A DNA stretch of 64,000 nt from Balneolaceae bacterium (GCA_018401935.1 JAGYJQ010000007.1:1-64000), one strand, 5' to 3'; positions 1 to 9,517 are shown, counted from the stretch's first letter. The notes: generated from the sequence alone by a model not told the origin. Numbers and translations are program-made.

Positions 1-1
1 C

Positions 2-688
2 GGGGGGGATAAACACAGTTTATATGTTAGTTGGCTAGATATATTTGCAGATTTTATTAGCGATTTGAAAGGGAGAAATGGGGAAGCTATCCCGATTATT
101 TACCGCCCTTTTCATGAACACACAGGTTCATGGTTTTGGTGGGGTGACGAACAAACAACTACGGAAGAGTATGTGGAATTATGGCGATTCACCCAACAGT
201 ATCTCACTAACGAAAGAGATCTGCATAATCTTATTTACGCGTATTCACCCGATGGCGGTGGAGGTTACCATTTTCCTAACTACATGAAAAAATATCCAGG
301 CGATAACTATGTTGATATCCTAGGTTTCGATGATTATGCAAGTTTTATGAGGGACACATCTCGGGTTAAAGAGTTAAGTGCCGAGTTGGGTCAAATTGTC
401 GAATGGGCGCGTGAAAAAGATAAAATAGCTGCATGGACGGAAACTGGCCTAGAAGCGGTGGCAGATCCACAGTGGTTTACTGAGACTTTGTTACAAACCC
501 TCCTAAATGATCCAAGGGCAGAAGGTATTGCATATGTAATGACATGGCGCAATGCGAACTTTGAACGTGAAAAAAGAGATCACTTTTATGCGGCTCACCC
601 CAATCATCCTAGTGCCAAAAATATGAAGAAATTTAGGAATCATGAATTGATTCTTTTTGAGGATGAACTTCCAGAATTGTATAAATAA
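2..688 (+). CDS. GH26 beta-mannanase-type glycoside hydrolase (5' end outside window)
   Basis: C-terminal part of a glycoside hydrolase family 26 protein. The frame is open to the window edge, so the true start lies upstream. The GH26 acid/base signature RPFHEHTGSWFWWG is visible with its Glu at bases 116-118, and the nucleophile signature TETG has its Glu at 440-442, so the catalytic half is intact. GH26 enzymes mostly cleave beta-1,4-mannans, acting outside or on the cell surface. It closely resembles the second GH26 gene at 1686-2864 through the whole visible length (shared YPGDxYVDIxGFD and ETGxEAxxDP stretches), so the two are paralogues. Nine bases separate its stop from the isomerase gene, suggesting one operon. 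Substrate (mannan, glucomannan or a mannobiose-releasing role) cannot be fixed from sequence. Confidence 0.9.
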   Translation, partial: GGDKHSLYVSWLDIFADFISDLKGRNGEAIPIIYRPFHEHTGSWFWWGDEQTTTEEYVELWRFTQQYLTNERDLHNLIYAYSPDGGGGYHFPNYMKKYPGDNYVDILGFDDYASFMRDTSRVKELSAELGQIVEWAREKDKIAAWTETGLEAVADPQWFTETLLQTLLNDPRAEGIAYVMTWRNANFEREKRDHFYAAHPNHPSAKNMKKFRNHELILFEDELPELYK

Positions 689-697
689 GCATTTAGT

Positions 698-1708
698 ATG
701 GATAGAGGCACTTTTGTAAAAATATTAGGTTTAGTGCCAATTTCACTAGCATTAGAATCAAAGGATGTTATGCCTAGACCCAAAAAAATTAGGCGAAAAA
801 ATAGTTTAAAACTATCCCTTTCACAATGGGCGCTGCATCGGGCTATATTTGGCAATTCTAAAGAAAACTATGATCTATGGAAATCAACCCTATACAAAGA
901 TCCAGATAGGCTATGGCAGGGATCGCTTCATCCACTCGAATTCCCAGCTAAAGCCAAAGAACTAGGTTTCGATACTGTAGAGTATGTGAATAGTCTCATT
1001 TTCGGCCGCGCAGAAGATCAAAAATTTCTTAATGAGTTGAATCTAAGATGTGACGATAATGGAATCAAAAATCAACTCGTCATGGTGGATGAAGAGGGTT
1101 TTATTGGGCATCCCGATAAAAAAGAGAGAGACAAAGCAATAGAAAATCACAAGCGTTGGATGGAAGCGGCACAAATTTTAGCATGCCCATACTTGCGGGT
1201 TAATGCATTCAGTATAGGACCAGCTGAGGAACAAATGATATTAGCTGCCGAAGGGCTTCGTAAACTTGCTGAGATGGGGCTGGAATATGGGTTAAAGATT
1301 TTAGTCGAAAATCACGGAGGCATGTCCAGTAATGCCGATTGGTTAGTTGAAACAATCGTACTTGCTGATCATCAAAATTTAGGTACCGTAGTGGATTTAG
1401 ATAATTTCACCTTTTCAGAAGACTTTATCTGGGGAGATGGTCAGATTTTCAACCGCTACATAGGGGTGCAAAAATTACTTCCATTTGCTCATAGCATAAG
1501 TGCAAAAACCCATGCTTTCGATATTCAAGGTTATGAGACTACTATTGATTACAAACGAATGATGAGTTTGATTACGCAATCCGAATTCAACGACTACATT
1601 TGCGTGGAATATGAGGGTTATGATAAAACGGAAGAAGAAGGAATTCTAGCCACTAAGGGCTTAATTGAACAAACATATTGGGATAATGAGCATGAAAAAA
1701 CGAAGTAA
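698..1708 (+). CDS. sugar phosphate isomerase/epimerase-like TIM-barrel protein
   Basis: Xylose-isomerase-like TIM barrel (AP_endonuc_2 fold), 336 residues. The four metal ligands typical of the fold can be seen in order: Glu in LVENHGG, Asp in VVDLDNF, His in SAKTH and Glu in VEYEG. The N-terminus (DRGTFVKILGLVPISLAL) resembles the Tat leader usual in exported Bacteroidota members, but the twin Arg reads Arg-Gly, so Tat export is doubtful. Relatives act as epimerases or in 3-keto-sugar chemistry. It lies between two GH26 hydrolases, so a role on a released manno-sugar is a reasonable inference. The downstream GH26 start overlaps its 3' end by 23 bases, implying co-translation. Confidence 0.8.
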   Translation: MDRGTFVKILGLVPISLALESKDVMPRPKKIRRKNSLKLSLSQWALHRAIFGNSKENYDLWKSTLYKDPDRLWQGSLHPLEFPAKAKELGFDTVEYVNSLIFGRAEDQKFLNELNLRCDDNGIKNQLVMVDEEGFIGHPDKKERDKAIENHKRWMEAAQILACPYLRVNAFSIGPAEEQMILAAEGLRKLAEMGLEYGLKILVENHGGMSSNADWLVETIVLADHQNLGTVVDLDNFTFSEDFIWGDGQIFNRYIGVQKLLPFAHSISAKTHAFDIQGYETTIDYKRMMSLITQSEFNDYICVEYEGYDKTEEEGILATKGLIEQTYWDNEHEKTK

Positions 1709-2864
1709 TTTCTTGTGGCCGGTCGCCATTTTTTTTATGGTCATCATGAGTTTTGGCTGTGAACAGCATAAACAATCTGATTTAGTACTTCATTCGCCTA
1801 CCTTAGAAACAACAGAGCTGTATGAAAACTTGCATAAATGGAGTGGAAACCACACTCTTTTCGGACATCAAAATACCCTAGCATACGGCTATTCTTGGAG
1901 TGATGAGCGGAATAGATCAGATATAAGAGATGTAACCGGATCTTATCCTGCAATCTATGGATGGGATGTGGCCTCATTTATTAGTGATCATATAGAAGCT
2001 GATAGCATAAATAAACAAGTCATTTTGAATAAGTATATGCGGTATGCTAATGAAGGATTAGAAAGAGGAGGGATATTAACCTATTCTTGGCATATGGAAA
2101 ACCCTGTAACTGGGCTCAATTTCTACGATACCACTCAGGCAGTTAATGCTATTTTACCTAATGGTGATAGACACGACTGGTACAAAAAAAAACTCAATAG
2201 TCTAGGGAGCTTTCTAGATGAATTATCTCCAGAACCAGTAATTTTTCGGCCGTTTCATGAGCACAACGGTGATTGGTTCTGGTGGGGTAAGTCCAGTACA
2301 ACAGAGCAAGAATATCAAGAACTCTGGCGTTTTACGGTCCATTATTTAAGAGATAGCTTAGGAGTTTCAAATGTATTATGGGCATTTTCACCTGATCGAA
2401 GCCGAATGAACATAGACTCCATTCAGCAGGATTATTTATATGCTTACCCTGGCGATGATTACGTAGATATCTTTGGTTTTGACAATTATTGGGATGTGGG
2501 ACATCCAGTAAATAAACTTTCAGAAATTCGCCAACAAGAACAATTTATAGAAAGCTTGACGGAAGTTTCAAAGTTAGCCCATTCGAAAAAGAAGCCATTT
2601 GCTCTTACTGAAACAGGTATGGAAGCTATTCCAGACCCGAAATTTTGGACTGTTAAGTTATTAGCAGCTATTCAGGCCAATAAATGGACGCAAAAATTAG
2701 TGTACGTTCAAGTCTGGAGGAATGCTACTTATGAACCAGGGAAACCGGACCACTATTATGCCCCTTTTCCTGGGCAGATAAGTGCTGATGATTTTATCCA
2801 ATTCTACAATCACGAACGAATAATTTTTGAAAGTCAGTTGAGTTCAATCAAAAAAAAATACTAA
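1686..2864 (+). CDS. GH26 mannanase-type lipoprotein
   Basis: Complete family 26 glycoside hydrolase. The start at 1686 is preferred over an in-frame TTG at 1665 because it gives a normal lipoprotein signal: Lys-Lys-Arg, a hydrophobic stretch and a lipobox Cys (MSFGC). Acid/base Glu192 lies in RPFHEHNGDWFWWG and nucleophile Glu309 in LTETGME. WFWWG and the Trp in VQVWRNA are typical sugar-binding aromatics. Likely a surface or periplasmic lipoprotein cleaving beta-mannan or mannobiose. It is a paralogue of the partial gene at the window start and overlaps the isomerase gene, so all three are probably one transcript. The stop is one base from the stop of the converging porin gene. Confidence 0.9.
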   Translation: MSMKKRSNFLWPVAIFFMVIMSFGCEQHKQSDLVLHSPTLETTELYENLHKWSGNHTLFGHQNTLAYGYSWSDERNRSDIRDVTGSYPAIYGWDVASFISDHIEADSINKQVILNKYMRYANEGLERGGILTYSWHMENPVTGLNFYDTTQAVNAILPNGDRHDWYKKKLNSLGSFLDELSPEPVIFRPFHEHNGDWFWWGKSSTTEQEYQELWRFTVHYLRDSLGVSNVLWAFSPDRSRMNIDSIQQDYLYAYPGDDYVDIFGFDNYWDVGHPVNKLSEIRQQEQFIESLTEVSKLAHSKKKPFALTETGMEAIPDPKFWTVKLLAAIQANKWTQKLVYVQVWRNATYEPGKPDHYYAPFPGQISADDFIQFYNHERIIFESQLSSIKKKY

Positions 2865-2865
2865 T

Positions 2866-4062
2866 TCAAATTTCAAACACCCCTCGAATGCCAACAACTA
2901 ATCGCGATGGAGCCCCCACCTGCGCACCCGGGTGTATGATAAATTGAAGATTGGGTTGAAGCTGTAGATTATCACTTAGCTTCGTGTTAGAGCTAATTTC
3001 AAGTATATGTTCAAAAGAGTGATCGCTGTTGTCTACCATGTCTCTTGGTGACTCACTAAATATTCCTAAATCACCCAATCGGGCAGAGGCCCAGCTAATG
3101 CCAATAAAACTTTCAGACATAAAATTAGCATTGGGGGAAATACTTTTAACCCAACCAGCTCCTATATAACGATCGATATAGGCATTTTTAGACTCACTTA
3201 GCCCAAGTCGGACGTAGGTGTCTCCAAAGGTATCAGATCGACTAAGTGACGTGTACATACCCTTTGCATTACTCAAATTGCTTATCTCTGTAAAGCTTTT
3301 TTCTAAAGAAAACGACGAAGTCCACATTCCTACAGTAATTATTGAAGCCATAGAGTTTATTTGCACTTCTGACACCACTAAAACCCCATCAGCCCTATCC
3401 CAATCAACATTATTGGCGGTATTCAATTCACTACCGCTAGCACGAGTCAATGGATCAAATGCACCTAATTTTACGCTCCATTTGTCCTGTTCAAAAAATG
3501 CAATCGCACCAAGTCCAGTCTCAGGAAAGATGGAGGGGCCGCTTAAACCAACCGATGAAAAATCAGGCCCTATACCATGGGAACTATTGATAAAAAATTG
3601 GGCTGGATCTATGGAATCAAAATCAGCATTACTGTCTAAAATCCCCCCTTTTAAACGCAAACCTGTCGGGCTAATTAATTCCAACCAGCCTTCCAATATC
3701 TCTGCCCCTTTATGGGCTTCGATATTAGAAACACCCTGTAGGTCGCCCGCAAGCTTACTAATACTATTACCGTTGGTAAAAAAAGCAGACCCATACATAT
3801 TCAGTGACCAATTAGGGTTGATGGACCAATCATAGCCAATAGAGGCATCTGTGTAGTGTAACCAAACGGATTTTGTATTTTCTGATGCATTGGAAATGTT
3901 CGCCAACCAAATTTCTTGCACATTGGAAAGGCCCCAATGAATTTTTGAATTTTCTTGCGCCACTGCTGTGAAGGACAAGAGTACAACCGTAGTGAGGCTT
4001 GCTAGTAAGAAGGAAATGGAGAGGGAAATAAACTTCATTGTAGTAGTAAATAGGTATTTCAT
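2866..4062 (-). CDS. OprB-type carbohydrate-selective porin
   Basis: 398-residue outer-membrane beta-barrel with a signal peptide ending near AVAQ. The middle carries the OprB pattern: GDLQGVSNIEA, then a WLEL strand, an LKGGILDSNADFDS strand, FINSSHGIGPDFS and GPSIFPETGLG. The C-terminal residue pattern fits a barrel strand. OprB porins admit mono- and oligosaccharides. A second Met at 4038 also gives a good signal peptide and may be the true start. It converges on the GH26 operon, which suggests it imports their products. A 16-bp repeat array begins two bases upstream of the 4062 start, so the array lies in its 5' UTR or promoter. Confidence 0.8.
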   Translation of the reverse strand: MKYLFTTTMKFISLSISFLLASLTTVVLLSFTAVAQENSKIHWGLSNVQEIWLANISNASENTKSVWLHYTDASIGYDWSINPNWSLNMYGSAFFTNGNSISKLAGDLQGVSNIEAHKGAEILEGWLELISPTGLRLKGGILDSNADFDSIDPAQFFINSSHGIGPDFSSVGLSGPSIFPETGLGAIAFFEQDKWSVKLGAFDPLTRASGSELNTANNVDWDRADGVLVVSEVQINSMASIITVGMWTSSFSLEKSFTEISNLSNAKGMYTSLSRSDTFGDTYVRLGLSESKNAYIDRYIGAGWVKSISPNANFMSESFIGISWASARLGDLGIFSESPRDMVDNSDHSFEHILEISSNTKLSDNLQLQPNLQFIIHPGAQVGAPSRLVVGIRGVFEI

Positions 4063-4064
4063 GA

Positions 4065-4128
4065 GATGTGCTGAATCAACGGTGTGCTGAATGAACGGTG
4101 TGCTGAATCAACGGTGTGCTGAATGAAC
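4065..4128. repeat. tandem repeat, four 16-bp units
   Basis: Four head-to-tail units of GGTGTGCTGAATSAAC (the first begins GA instead of GG). The S position alternates C, G, C, G, so there is also a 32-bp super-period. The array lies immediately upstream of the OprB-type porin start. Copy-number change would alter its 5' region without shifting the coding frame. Confidence 0.9.
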
Positions 4129-4321
4129 ATATACAAGCATGAAACACTGATACAGGTAGTAAATAAGAATAATAGAATAAACTAGACTGGAAATAAAGTT
4201 GATATTATAGGTATCTCGTCTAGAAATTAGGTTAGCCCCATCGTATCAAGAAGTCTTTCGCAGGCTACATGAACCAGTGAGATAGGATTGCTGAGTGTGT
4301 ATATTTTTCGGGGTAATTTCG

Positions 4322-4329
4322 TATTTTTG
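4322..4329 (+). promoter_or_regulatory. candidate -7 box (TATTTTTG) for ettA
   Basis: TATTTTTG fits the TAnnTTTG -7 element of Bacteroidota housekeeping promoters and ends 36 bases before the ettA GTG. No convincing -33 TTTG was found at the usual spacing, so this is tentative. The rest of 4129-4321 holds no gene I can support. Confidence 0.3.
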
Positions 4330-4365
4330 AGTTCGAATTAACCATTTAAATAAATACTTGAACCT

Positions 4366-6036
4366 GTGAGCGACCAAAAAATAATCTTCTCTATGGTGGG
4401 CGTTAGTAAAGTCCACAAACCCAACAAAACCGTGCTAAAAGATATTTATTTGTCGTTTTTTTATGGTGCTAAAATTGGAGTTCTCGGGTTGAATGGGGCC
4501 GGTAAGTCTACTTTACTTCGAATTATAGCCGGTGAAGACCAAGACTACTTGGGAGATATTAGTGTTCAAAAAGGAGTTACCTTTGGATACCTTCCTCAAG
4601 AACCAGAGTTAGATCCCAGTAAAACAGTGAAAGAAATTGTTCAGGAAGGGGTTCAGGAAACGGTAGATTTACTGGCAGAATACGAAGCGGTGAATGCGCA
4701 ATTTGCCGATCCAGATGCGGATTTTGATGCTCTGATTGCAAAACAAGCCAAATTGCAAGAACAAATTGATCGTATCGATGCTTGGGATTTAGATTCAAAA
4801 TTGAACCAGGCCATGGATGCCTTGCGTTGCCCTGATGGAGATACCTCGGTGAGTGTTTTATCGGGAGGGGAAGCCCGCCGGGTAGCCCTGACTCGTTTAC
4901 TGCTAAAAAAGCCAGATGTACTGCTATTGGATGAGCCGACCAACCACTTAGATGCCGAATCGGTGGGTTGGTTAGAGCAGCATTTAGCTCGATATGAAGG
5001 TACGGTCATAGCCGTAACGCACGACCGTTATTTCTTGGATAATGTAGCGGGTTGGATACTCGAACTCGATCGCGGGGAAGGTATCCCATTCGAGGGAAAT
5101 TATAGTTCTTGGCTTGAGCAAAAAGCGAAGCGGCTTCAACAAGAGGAAAAGGAAGAATCCAAGCGTCAAAAAACACTTCAACAAGAATTGGAATGGATTC
5201 GCCAAAACCCTAAGGGGCGTAGAGCAAAAAGCAAGGCTAGGATTAACGCCTATGATAAGCTCTTAGACCAGCAACAAGAGAAGCGTCGAGAAGATATGGA
5301 GATTTTTATACCGGCTGGACCACGTTTAGGGGATAAAGTGATTGTCGCCGAGCATGTTCAAAAGGCATATGACGAACGATTATTGGTGGAGGATATGAAC
5401 TTTTCTCTGCCTCCTGGTGGAATTGTGGGGATTATTGGTCCTAATGGGGCAGGTAAAACCACCTTGTTTAAAATGATCACCGGACAAGAAGAACCCAACG
5501 CAGGTACTCTAACGTTGGGGGAAACGGTTCAACTTGGATATGTAGATCAGAAAAGACCCTTGGATCCTAATAAAACGATTTGGGAGGAAATTTCAGGAGG
5601 GCAGGATTTACTCATGCTAGGCAGCAGAGAGGTTAACTCCAGAGCCTACGTCGCTCGATTTAATTTTAGTGGTAGTGATCAGCAAAAAAAGACCTCTCAA
5701 CTCTCAGGTGGTGAACGAAACCGAGTGCATTTGGCAAAAATGCTTAAAGAAGGGGCTAACGTACTTCTTCTCGATGAGCCAACCAATGATTTGGATATCA
5801 ATACCCTGCGGGCCTTAGAGGAAGCACTGCTTGAGTTTGCTGGCTGTGCGGTGGTTATTTCCCACGATAGATGGTTCTTGGATCGTGTTGCCACTCACAT
5901 ATTAGCCTTCGAAGGCAATAGTGAAGCCTACTGGTTCGAGGGGAATTATGCTGAATACGAAGAGAACCGGAGACAGCGTTTGGGCATCACCGAAGATCAG
6001 CCCACTCGGATACATTACAAGAAATTAATGCGTTAG
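4366..6036 (+). CDS. ettA: energy-dependent translational throttle protein EttA (ABC-F)
   Basis: ABC-F ATPase with two nucleotide-binding domains, 556 residues against about 555 for the family. Walker A motifs are at about residues 41-49 (GLNGAGKST) and 358-366 (GPNGAGKTT); signature motifs SGGEARR and SGGERNR and Walker B LLLDEPTNHLD and LLLDEPTNDLD are intact. The Lys/Arg/Gln-rich interdomain linker at about 245-315 is the part that contacts tRNA and ribosome. EttA gates entry into elongation according to energy state, binding the ribosomal E site in the cytoplasm. The start is GTG at 4366, giving MSDQKIIF. Assignment to EttA rather than other ABC-F types rests on length and linker character. 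Confidence 0.93.
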   Translation: MSDQKIIFSMVGVSKVHKPNKTVLKDIYLSFFYGAKIGVLGLNGAGKSTLLRIIAGEDQDYLGDISVQKGVTFGYLPQEPELDPSKTVKEIVQEGVQETVDLLAEYEAVNAQFADPDADFDALIAKQAKLQEQIDRIDAWDLDSKLNQAMDALRCPDGDTSVSVLSGGEARRVALTRLLLKKPDVLLLDEPTNHLDAESVGWLEQHLARYEGTVIAVTHDRYFLDNVAGWILELDRGEGIPFEGNYSSWLEQKAKRLQQEEKEESKRQKTLQQELEWIRQNPKGRRAKSKARINAYDKLLDQQQEKRREDMEIFIPAGPRLGDKVIVAEHVQKAYDERLLVEDMNFSLPPGGIVGIIGPNGAGKTTLFKMITGQEEPNAGTLTLGETVQLGYVDQKRPLDPNKTIWEEISGGQDLLMLGSREVNSRAYVARFNFSGSDQQKKTSQLSGGERNRVHLAKMLKEGANVLLLDEPTNDLDINTLRALEEALLEFAGCAVVISHDRWFLDRVATHILAFEGNSEAYWFEGNYAEYEENRRQRLGITEDQPTRIHYKKLMR

Positions 6037-6088
6037 ATTCGAATTAAGGTTTGCAATCCTTACATTGAGCCAAACCAACGCATACAGT

Positions 6089-7390
6089 ATGAATTCTACC
6101 AAACATTCGACTCCTACACAGGTGTCAAAAGGAATGTGGTCTTGGGCCATGTTTGATTGGGCAAATAGTGCTTTTTTTGTCATTATCCAGACCTTCGTTT
6201 TTGCCGCTTATTTTCAACGTTCCATAGCTGCTGACGCAATCAGTGGGACTGAGCAATGGGGTAATATGGTCTCGGCTGCAGGATTATTAATTGCCTTTAC
6301 CGCCCCAGTTTTGGGTGCTATTGCCGATCGATCTGGACGTAGAAAACCTTGGATTGCTGCTTTTTCACTCATGTCGATTGTAGCCAGTTTTTTACTCTGG
6401 TTTGCCGAACCCAGTACCGAATTCTTGATCTATGCCTTAGTGGTCACCTTTGTCGCTACAGTAGGAGCTGAGTATGCCTTCATTTTTTACAATGCTATGC
6501 TTCCCGATTTGGTCCCCCCATCCTATTTGGGGAGGTGGTCTGGATGGTCTTGGGCCATGGGCTTTGCGGGTGGTATTGTGTGCCTTTTAGGAGCGCTGTA
6601 TCTCTTCATTGAAAGTGAAGGCGCTTGGCTAGGTTTAGATACCGAAACACTTGAACACATACGTGCCACCTTCATTTTTACAGCCTTATGGTATTTGGTT
6701 TTTTCCATCCCCATGTTTCTTCGTACCCCTGACGTACCAAATAATAATATCCCTGTGGGGCAGGCCATTAGCGAGGGAATCCTGCAACTTAAAAACTCCA
6801 TTAAAGAAGCCCGAAATTATGCCAATATATACCGTTTTCTCCTTGCCAGGATGATTTATAATGACGCCGTTATACTCATCTATGCCTTTGGTGGTATTTA
6901 TGCTGCAGGGACCTTTGGAATGGATGAGTCCCAGATTATTATTTTTGGAATAGGACTGAATATTACGGCTGCTCTTGGTGCGGTGGGCTTTTCTTGGATG
7001 GACGACCGTTCGGGGAGTAAAAAAACGATACTTTTCTCACTCATAGGCTTAATTATCCCAGTTGCGGCGATTATTTTCGTTGAGGATATATTCTGGTTTT
7101 GGATTTGGGGACTTACGTTAGGCGTGTTTTTTGGCCCAGTCCAAGCCGCATCCAGAACCTTAATGGGCCGTTTGGCACCAGAAGATAAACGAACCGAAAT
7201 GTTTGGCTTGTTTGCCTTCTCTGGGAAAGCAACAGCATTTATTGGTCCCAAGTTATTTGGTTGGGTAACGGTACTATTTGCAAGCCAACGAATAGGAATG
7301 TCGGTTGTGTTAGTGTTGCTTGCCCTTGGTTTTTTACTCATGTTGCGGGTACAAGAACCAGAAAAAATTCAAGAATCTGCTAAAATTTAA
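6089..7390 (+). CDS. MFS transporter, UMF1/Atg22-like family
   Basis: About 433 residues with twelve probable membrane segments. The N-terminal SWAMFDWANSAFF stretch is the hallmark of the UMF1/Atg22-like branch of the major facilitator superfamily, and the loop motif GAIADRSGRRKPW follows membrane segment 2. The ATG at 6089 is preferred over the TTG at 6065. Substrates in this branch are poorly known in bacteria; amino-acid efflux is known for the yeast member. It follows ettA by about 50 bases and may be co-transcribed with it. Confidence 0.82.
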   Translation: MNSTKHSTPTQVSKGMWSWAMFDWANSAFFVIIQTFVFAAYFQRSIAADAISGTEQWGNMVSAAGLLIAFTAPVLGAIADRSGRRKPWIAAFSLMSIVASFLLWFAEPSTEFLIYALVVTFVATVGAEYAFIFYNAMLPDLVPPSYLGRWSGWSWAMGFAGGIVCLLGALYLFIESEGAWLGLDTETLEHIRATFIFTALWYLVFSIPMFLRTPDVPNNNIPVGQAISEGILQLKNSIKEARNYANIYRFLLARMIYNDAVILIYAFGGIYAAGTFGMDESQIIIFGIGLNITAALGAVGFSWMDDRSGSKKTILFSLIGLIIPVAAIIFVEDIFWFWIWGLTLGVFFGPVQAASRTLMGRLAPEDKRTEMFGLFAFSGKATAFIGPKLFGWVTVLFASQRIGMSVVLVLLALGFLLMLRVQEPEKIQESAKI

Positions 7391-7431
7391 AAACCTTATG
7401 AAACTCATAGGTCCTCACCAAATGAACTACT

Positions 7432-7902
7432 ATGCTAGAAGAACGTATTCATCCTAATGCAATACCCGCTTGGCGTTTGCAATTCGCGCTAAGTGGACTT
7501 TTCCTTTTTTCACCTGCTGCTTTTCTTTATTTCCTACATACAAAAGAGGTAATCGCCCTTGAATGGGTGATTGGTTCTGCTATTCTCGCAATGGTAATGT
7601 ATATACTAATAGTGGCTTTTCTTCCTCAGCTACGATGGTCACGGTGGAGCTACCAGGTTAATGACAAAGGAATTCAGATGCGCCGGGGTATCATATGGGT
7701 GCAGCATACGGAGGTGCCCATCAATCGAATCCAACATGTAGATACTCGTCAGGGCCCTATTTATCGTTCCTATGGCTTGTCGGTTATTCGCTTTTCGAAT
7801 GCTGCTACTTCTCACGAAATTCCCGCATTAGAAGAAGATCTTTCGCAAGATCTCAAAAATAGAATCACCGATATGGTGCGGTTAGTAAAAGAAGATGTTT
7901 GA
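7432..7902 (+). CDS. bacterial PH-domain membrane protein, YdbS-like
   Basis: 156 residues: two membrane helices at about 15-35 and 42-65, then a bacterial PH (bPH2) domain with the family pattern GIIWVQHTEVPINRIQHVDTRQGPI. YdbS- and YdbT-type proteins normally occur as an adjacent pair in bacterial membranes; in Bacillus the pair has been linked to tolerance of envelope-active compounds. The stop overlaps the next gene by eight bases, indicating translational coupling. Confidence 0.82.
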   Translation: MLEERIHPNAIPAWRLQFALSGLFLFSPAAFLYFLHTKEVIALEWVIGSAILAMVMYILIVAFLPQLRWSRWSYQVNDKGIQMRRGIIWVQHTEVPINRIQHVDTRQGPIYRSYGLSVIRFSNAATSHEIPALEEDLSQDLKNRITDMVRLVKEDV

Positions 7903-9517
7903 GTTTCAGCGACTTCACTGGGTGGCGTCCATTACTGGGGTGTTGGAAGTCATCAAGCAAAATGTTTTTACCCTCATCATAGTATTTATTGTGGGTTCAC
8001 GAAACGAATCCCCATATTTTATATGGCTAATAGGTGCTGGACTTCTTTCTGCTTTTGGCCTTGGTATTCTAGGCTGGTTTCGTTTCAAATATCAATTATT
8101 AGAAGACGAAATACATATACATAAAGGTATTTTTGTTCAGAAAAAGCTCTATATCCATAAAAATAGAGTCCAAGTAACCGAAATTTCTGCCGGCATAATT
8201 CAGCGGATATTTGGCTTAGTGTCTCTGACCATTCAGACCGCAGGAGGGGGTTCGGAACGTGCCGTACTTTCTGCATTGGACGCCGAAACGGCACGTACTA
8301 TTGTGGAGGTATTAAACCCAAAAAATACTAAGGGTTCTGAGTTAAACTCCGAATTCAGCCAAGAAGAGCAACAAATAAATGCAGTACCAAATGAAGGCGA
8401 ACATTCGCACACTAATCTAACTCCGCCTCCTAATCATCAACCGCATTCGAACCACAATCCAGAATGGACCTTATCCAACAAACGCTTACTCTACTTGGCG
8501 TTAACCTCGGGTGAGTTTGGAATCATTGCTACTATCCTGGGCACCGTATTAGGGCAATTATCGGACTTCATTACCGATGAAAATATCCAATGGATTGTTG
8601 ATCGCATTCCATTAATACAACAGCCGGGCCTATTTTTTGTTTTATTTAGCATTGGAGCGGTTATTTTGGTCTCTTATGTACTATCTATTATAACGAGTTT
8701 TGTACGCTACTATGGCTTCACCATTCGTAAAATCGGCAACGAATTACACATCTCCCGAGGTTTATTAGAGCGTATTCAAACTACCGTCCCTTATCACCGA
8801 ATTCAAGCAATAAGCTCCACTGAAGGATTATTACGCCAGCCCTTTGGCCTAGAATCCATCTCTATTATTAGCGCAGGACACCAGCAAGGCCAGCAGCAAC
8901 GATCTCTATTAGCTGCCCCATTGATCCTAGGCCACGAACGCGAGGTTTTTTTTCAGCAATTTTTTGGGAGTTGGGAAATAGCCCAGGGGATTAGCCAGCA
9001 AAGCCGGCAGGAACTTCAGGATTCATCTCAAGACTTTCTTTCTCGGGTTAATGAGTCCATAATCCCCTCGCAAAACTTCTTGGAGTCGAACGATGAGCAC
9101 GAGCTCCAATTATATGCAAAACCCCCTAAAAGAGCTTTTTTCCGGTACCTAAGGAGGCCTAATTATCTATGGATATTTCCGTTTCTGGTGGGCTCATATT
9201 GGCTGCCTTGGTTGCTATGGGTCGCTTTGTTAAGTATCCCTGCTACACTCTATGGATGGATTGCCTACAAGGATACTGAGCTTGGGCTTTCCTCAGAACA
9301 CCTATATATAAGGTATAGAGTCCTAGCCCGAAAGCATATATGGGTGCCCAAAGTTCGTTTGCAATCCATAGGTACCTCCCAACACATCCTTCAGAAACGC
9401 AAAAAGCTTTATCATGTGATGTTTAGTGTGGTTTCCGGTTCTCACGAGCTAAGTGTTCGGGTCAAAGATTTTAGTTCGGATACAATGAACTCAATCATGA
9501 ACTGGTTCCACCGCTAA
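7895..9517 (+). CDS. multi-bPH2-domain membrane protein, YdbT-like
   Basis: 540 residues with repeated units of paired membrane helices followed by a bPH2 domain. Three such domains are seen, at about 65-140 (GIFVQKKLYIHKNRVQVTEI), 275-360 (RGLLERIQTTVPYHRIQAIS) and 465-538 (RYRVLARKHIWVPKVRLQSI). A His/Asn/Pro-rich hydrophilic linker lies at about 150-190. Partner of the upstream YdbS-like protein. The exact function is unknown; an envelope-stress role is inferred from the Bacillus pair. Confidence 0.82.
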   Translation: MFEFQRLHWVASITGVLEVIKQNVFTLIIVFIVGSRNESPYFIWLIGAGLLSAFGLGILGWFRFKYQLLEDEIHIHKGIFVQKKLYIHKNRVQVTEISAGIIQRIFGLVSLTIQTAGGGSERAVLSALDAETARTIVEVLNPKNTKGSELNSEFSQEEQQINAVPNEGEHSHTNLTPPPNHQPHSNHNPEWTLSNKRLLYLALTSGEFGIIATILGTVLGQLSDFITDENIQWIVDRIPLIQQPGLFFVLFSIGAVILVSYVLSIITSFVRYYGFTIRKIGNELHISRGLLERIQTTVPYHRIQAISSTEGLLRQPFGLESISIISAGHQQGQQQRSLLAAPLILGHEREVFFQQFFGSWEIAQGISQQSRQELQDSSQDFLSRVNESIIPSQNFLESNDEHELQLYAKPPKRAFFRYLRRPNYLWIFPFLVGSYWLPWLLWVALLSIPATLYGWIAYKDTELGLSSEHLYIRYRVLARKHIWVPKVRLQSIGTSQHILQKRKKLYHVMFSVVSGSHELSVRVKDFSSDTMNSIMNWFHR

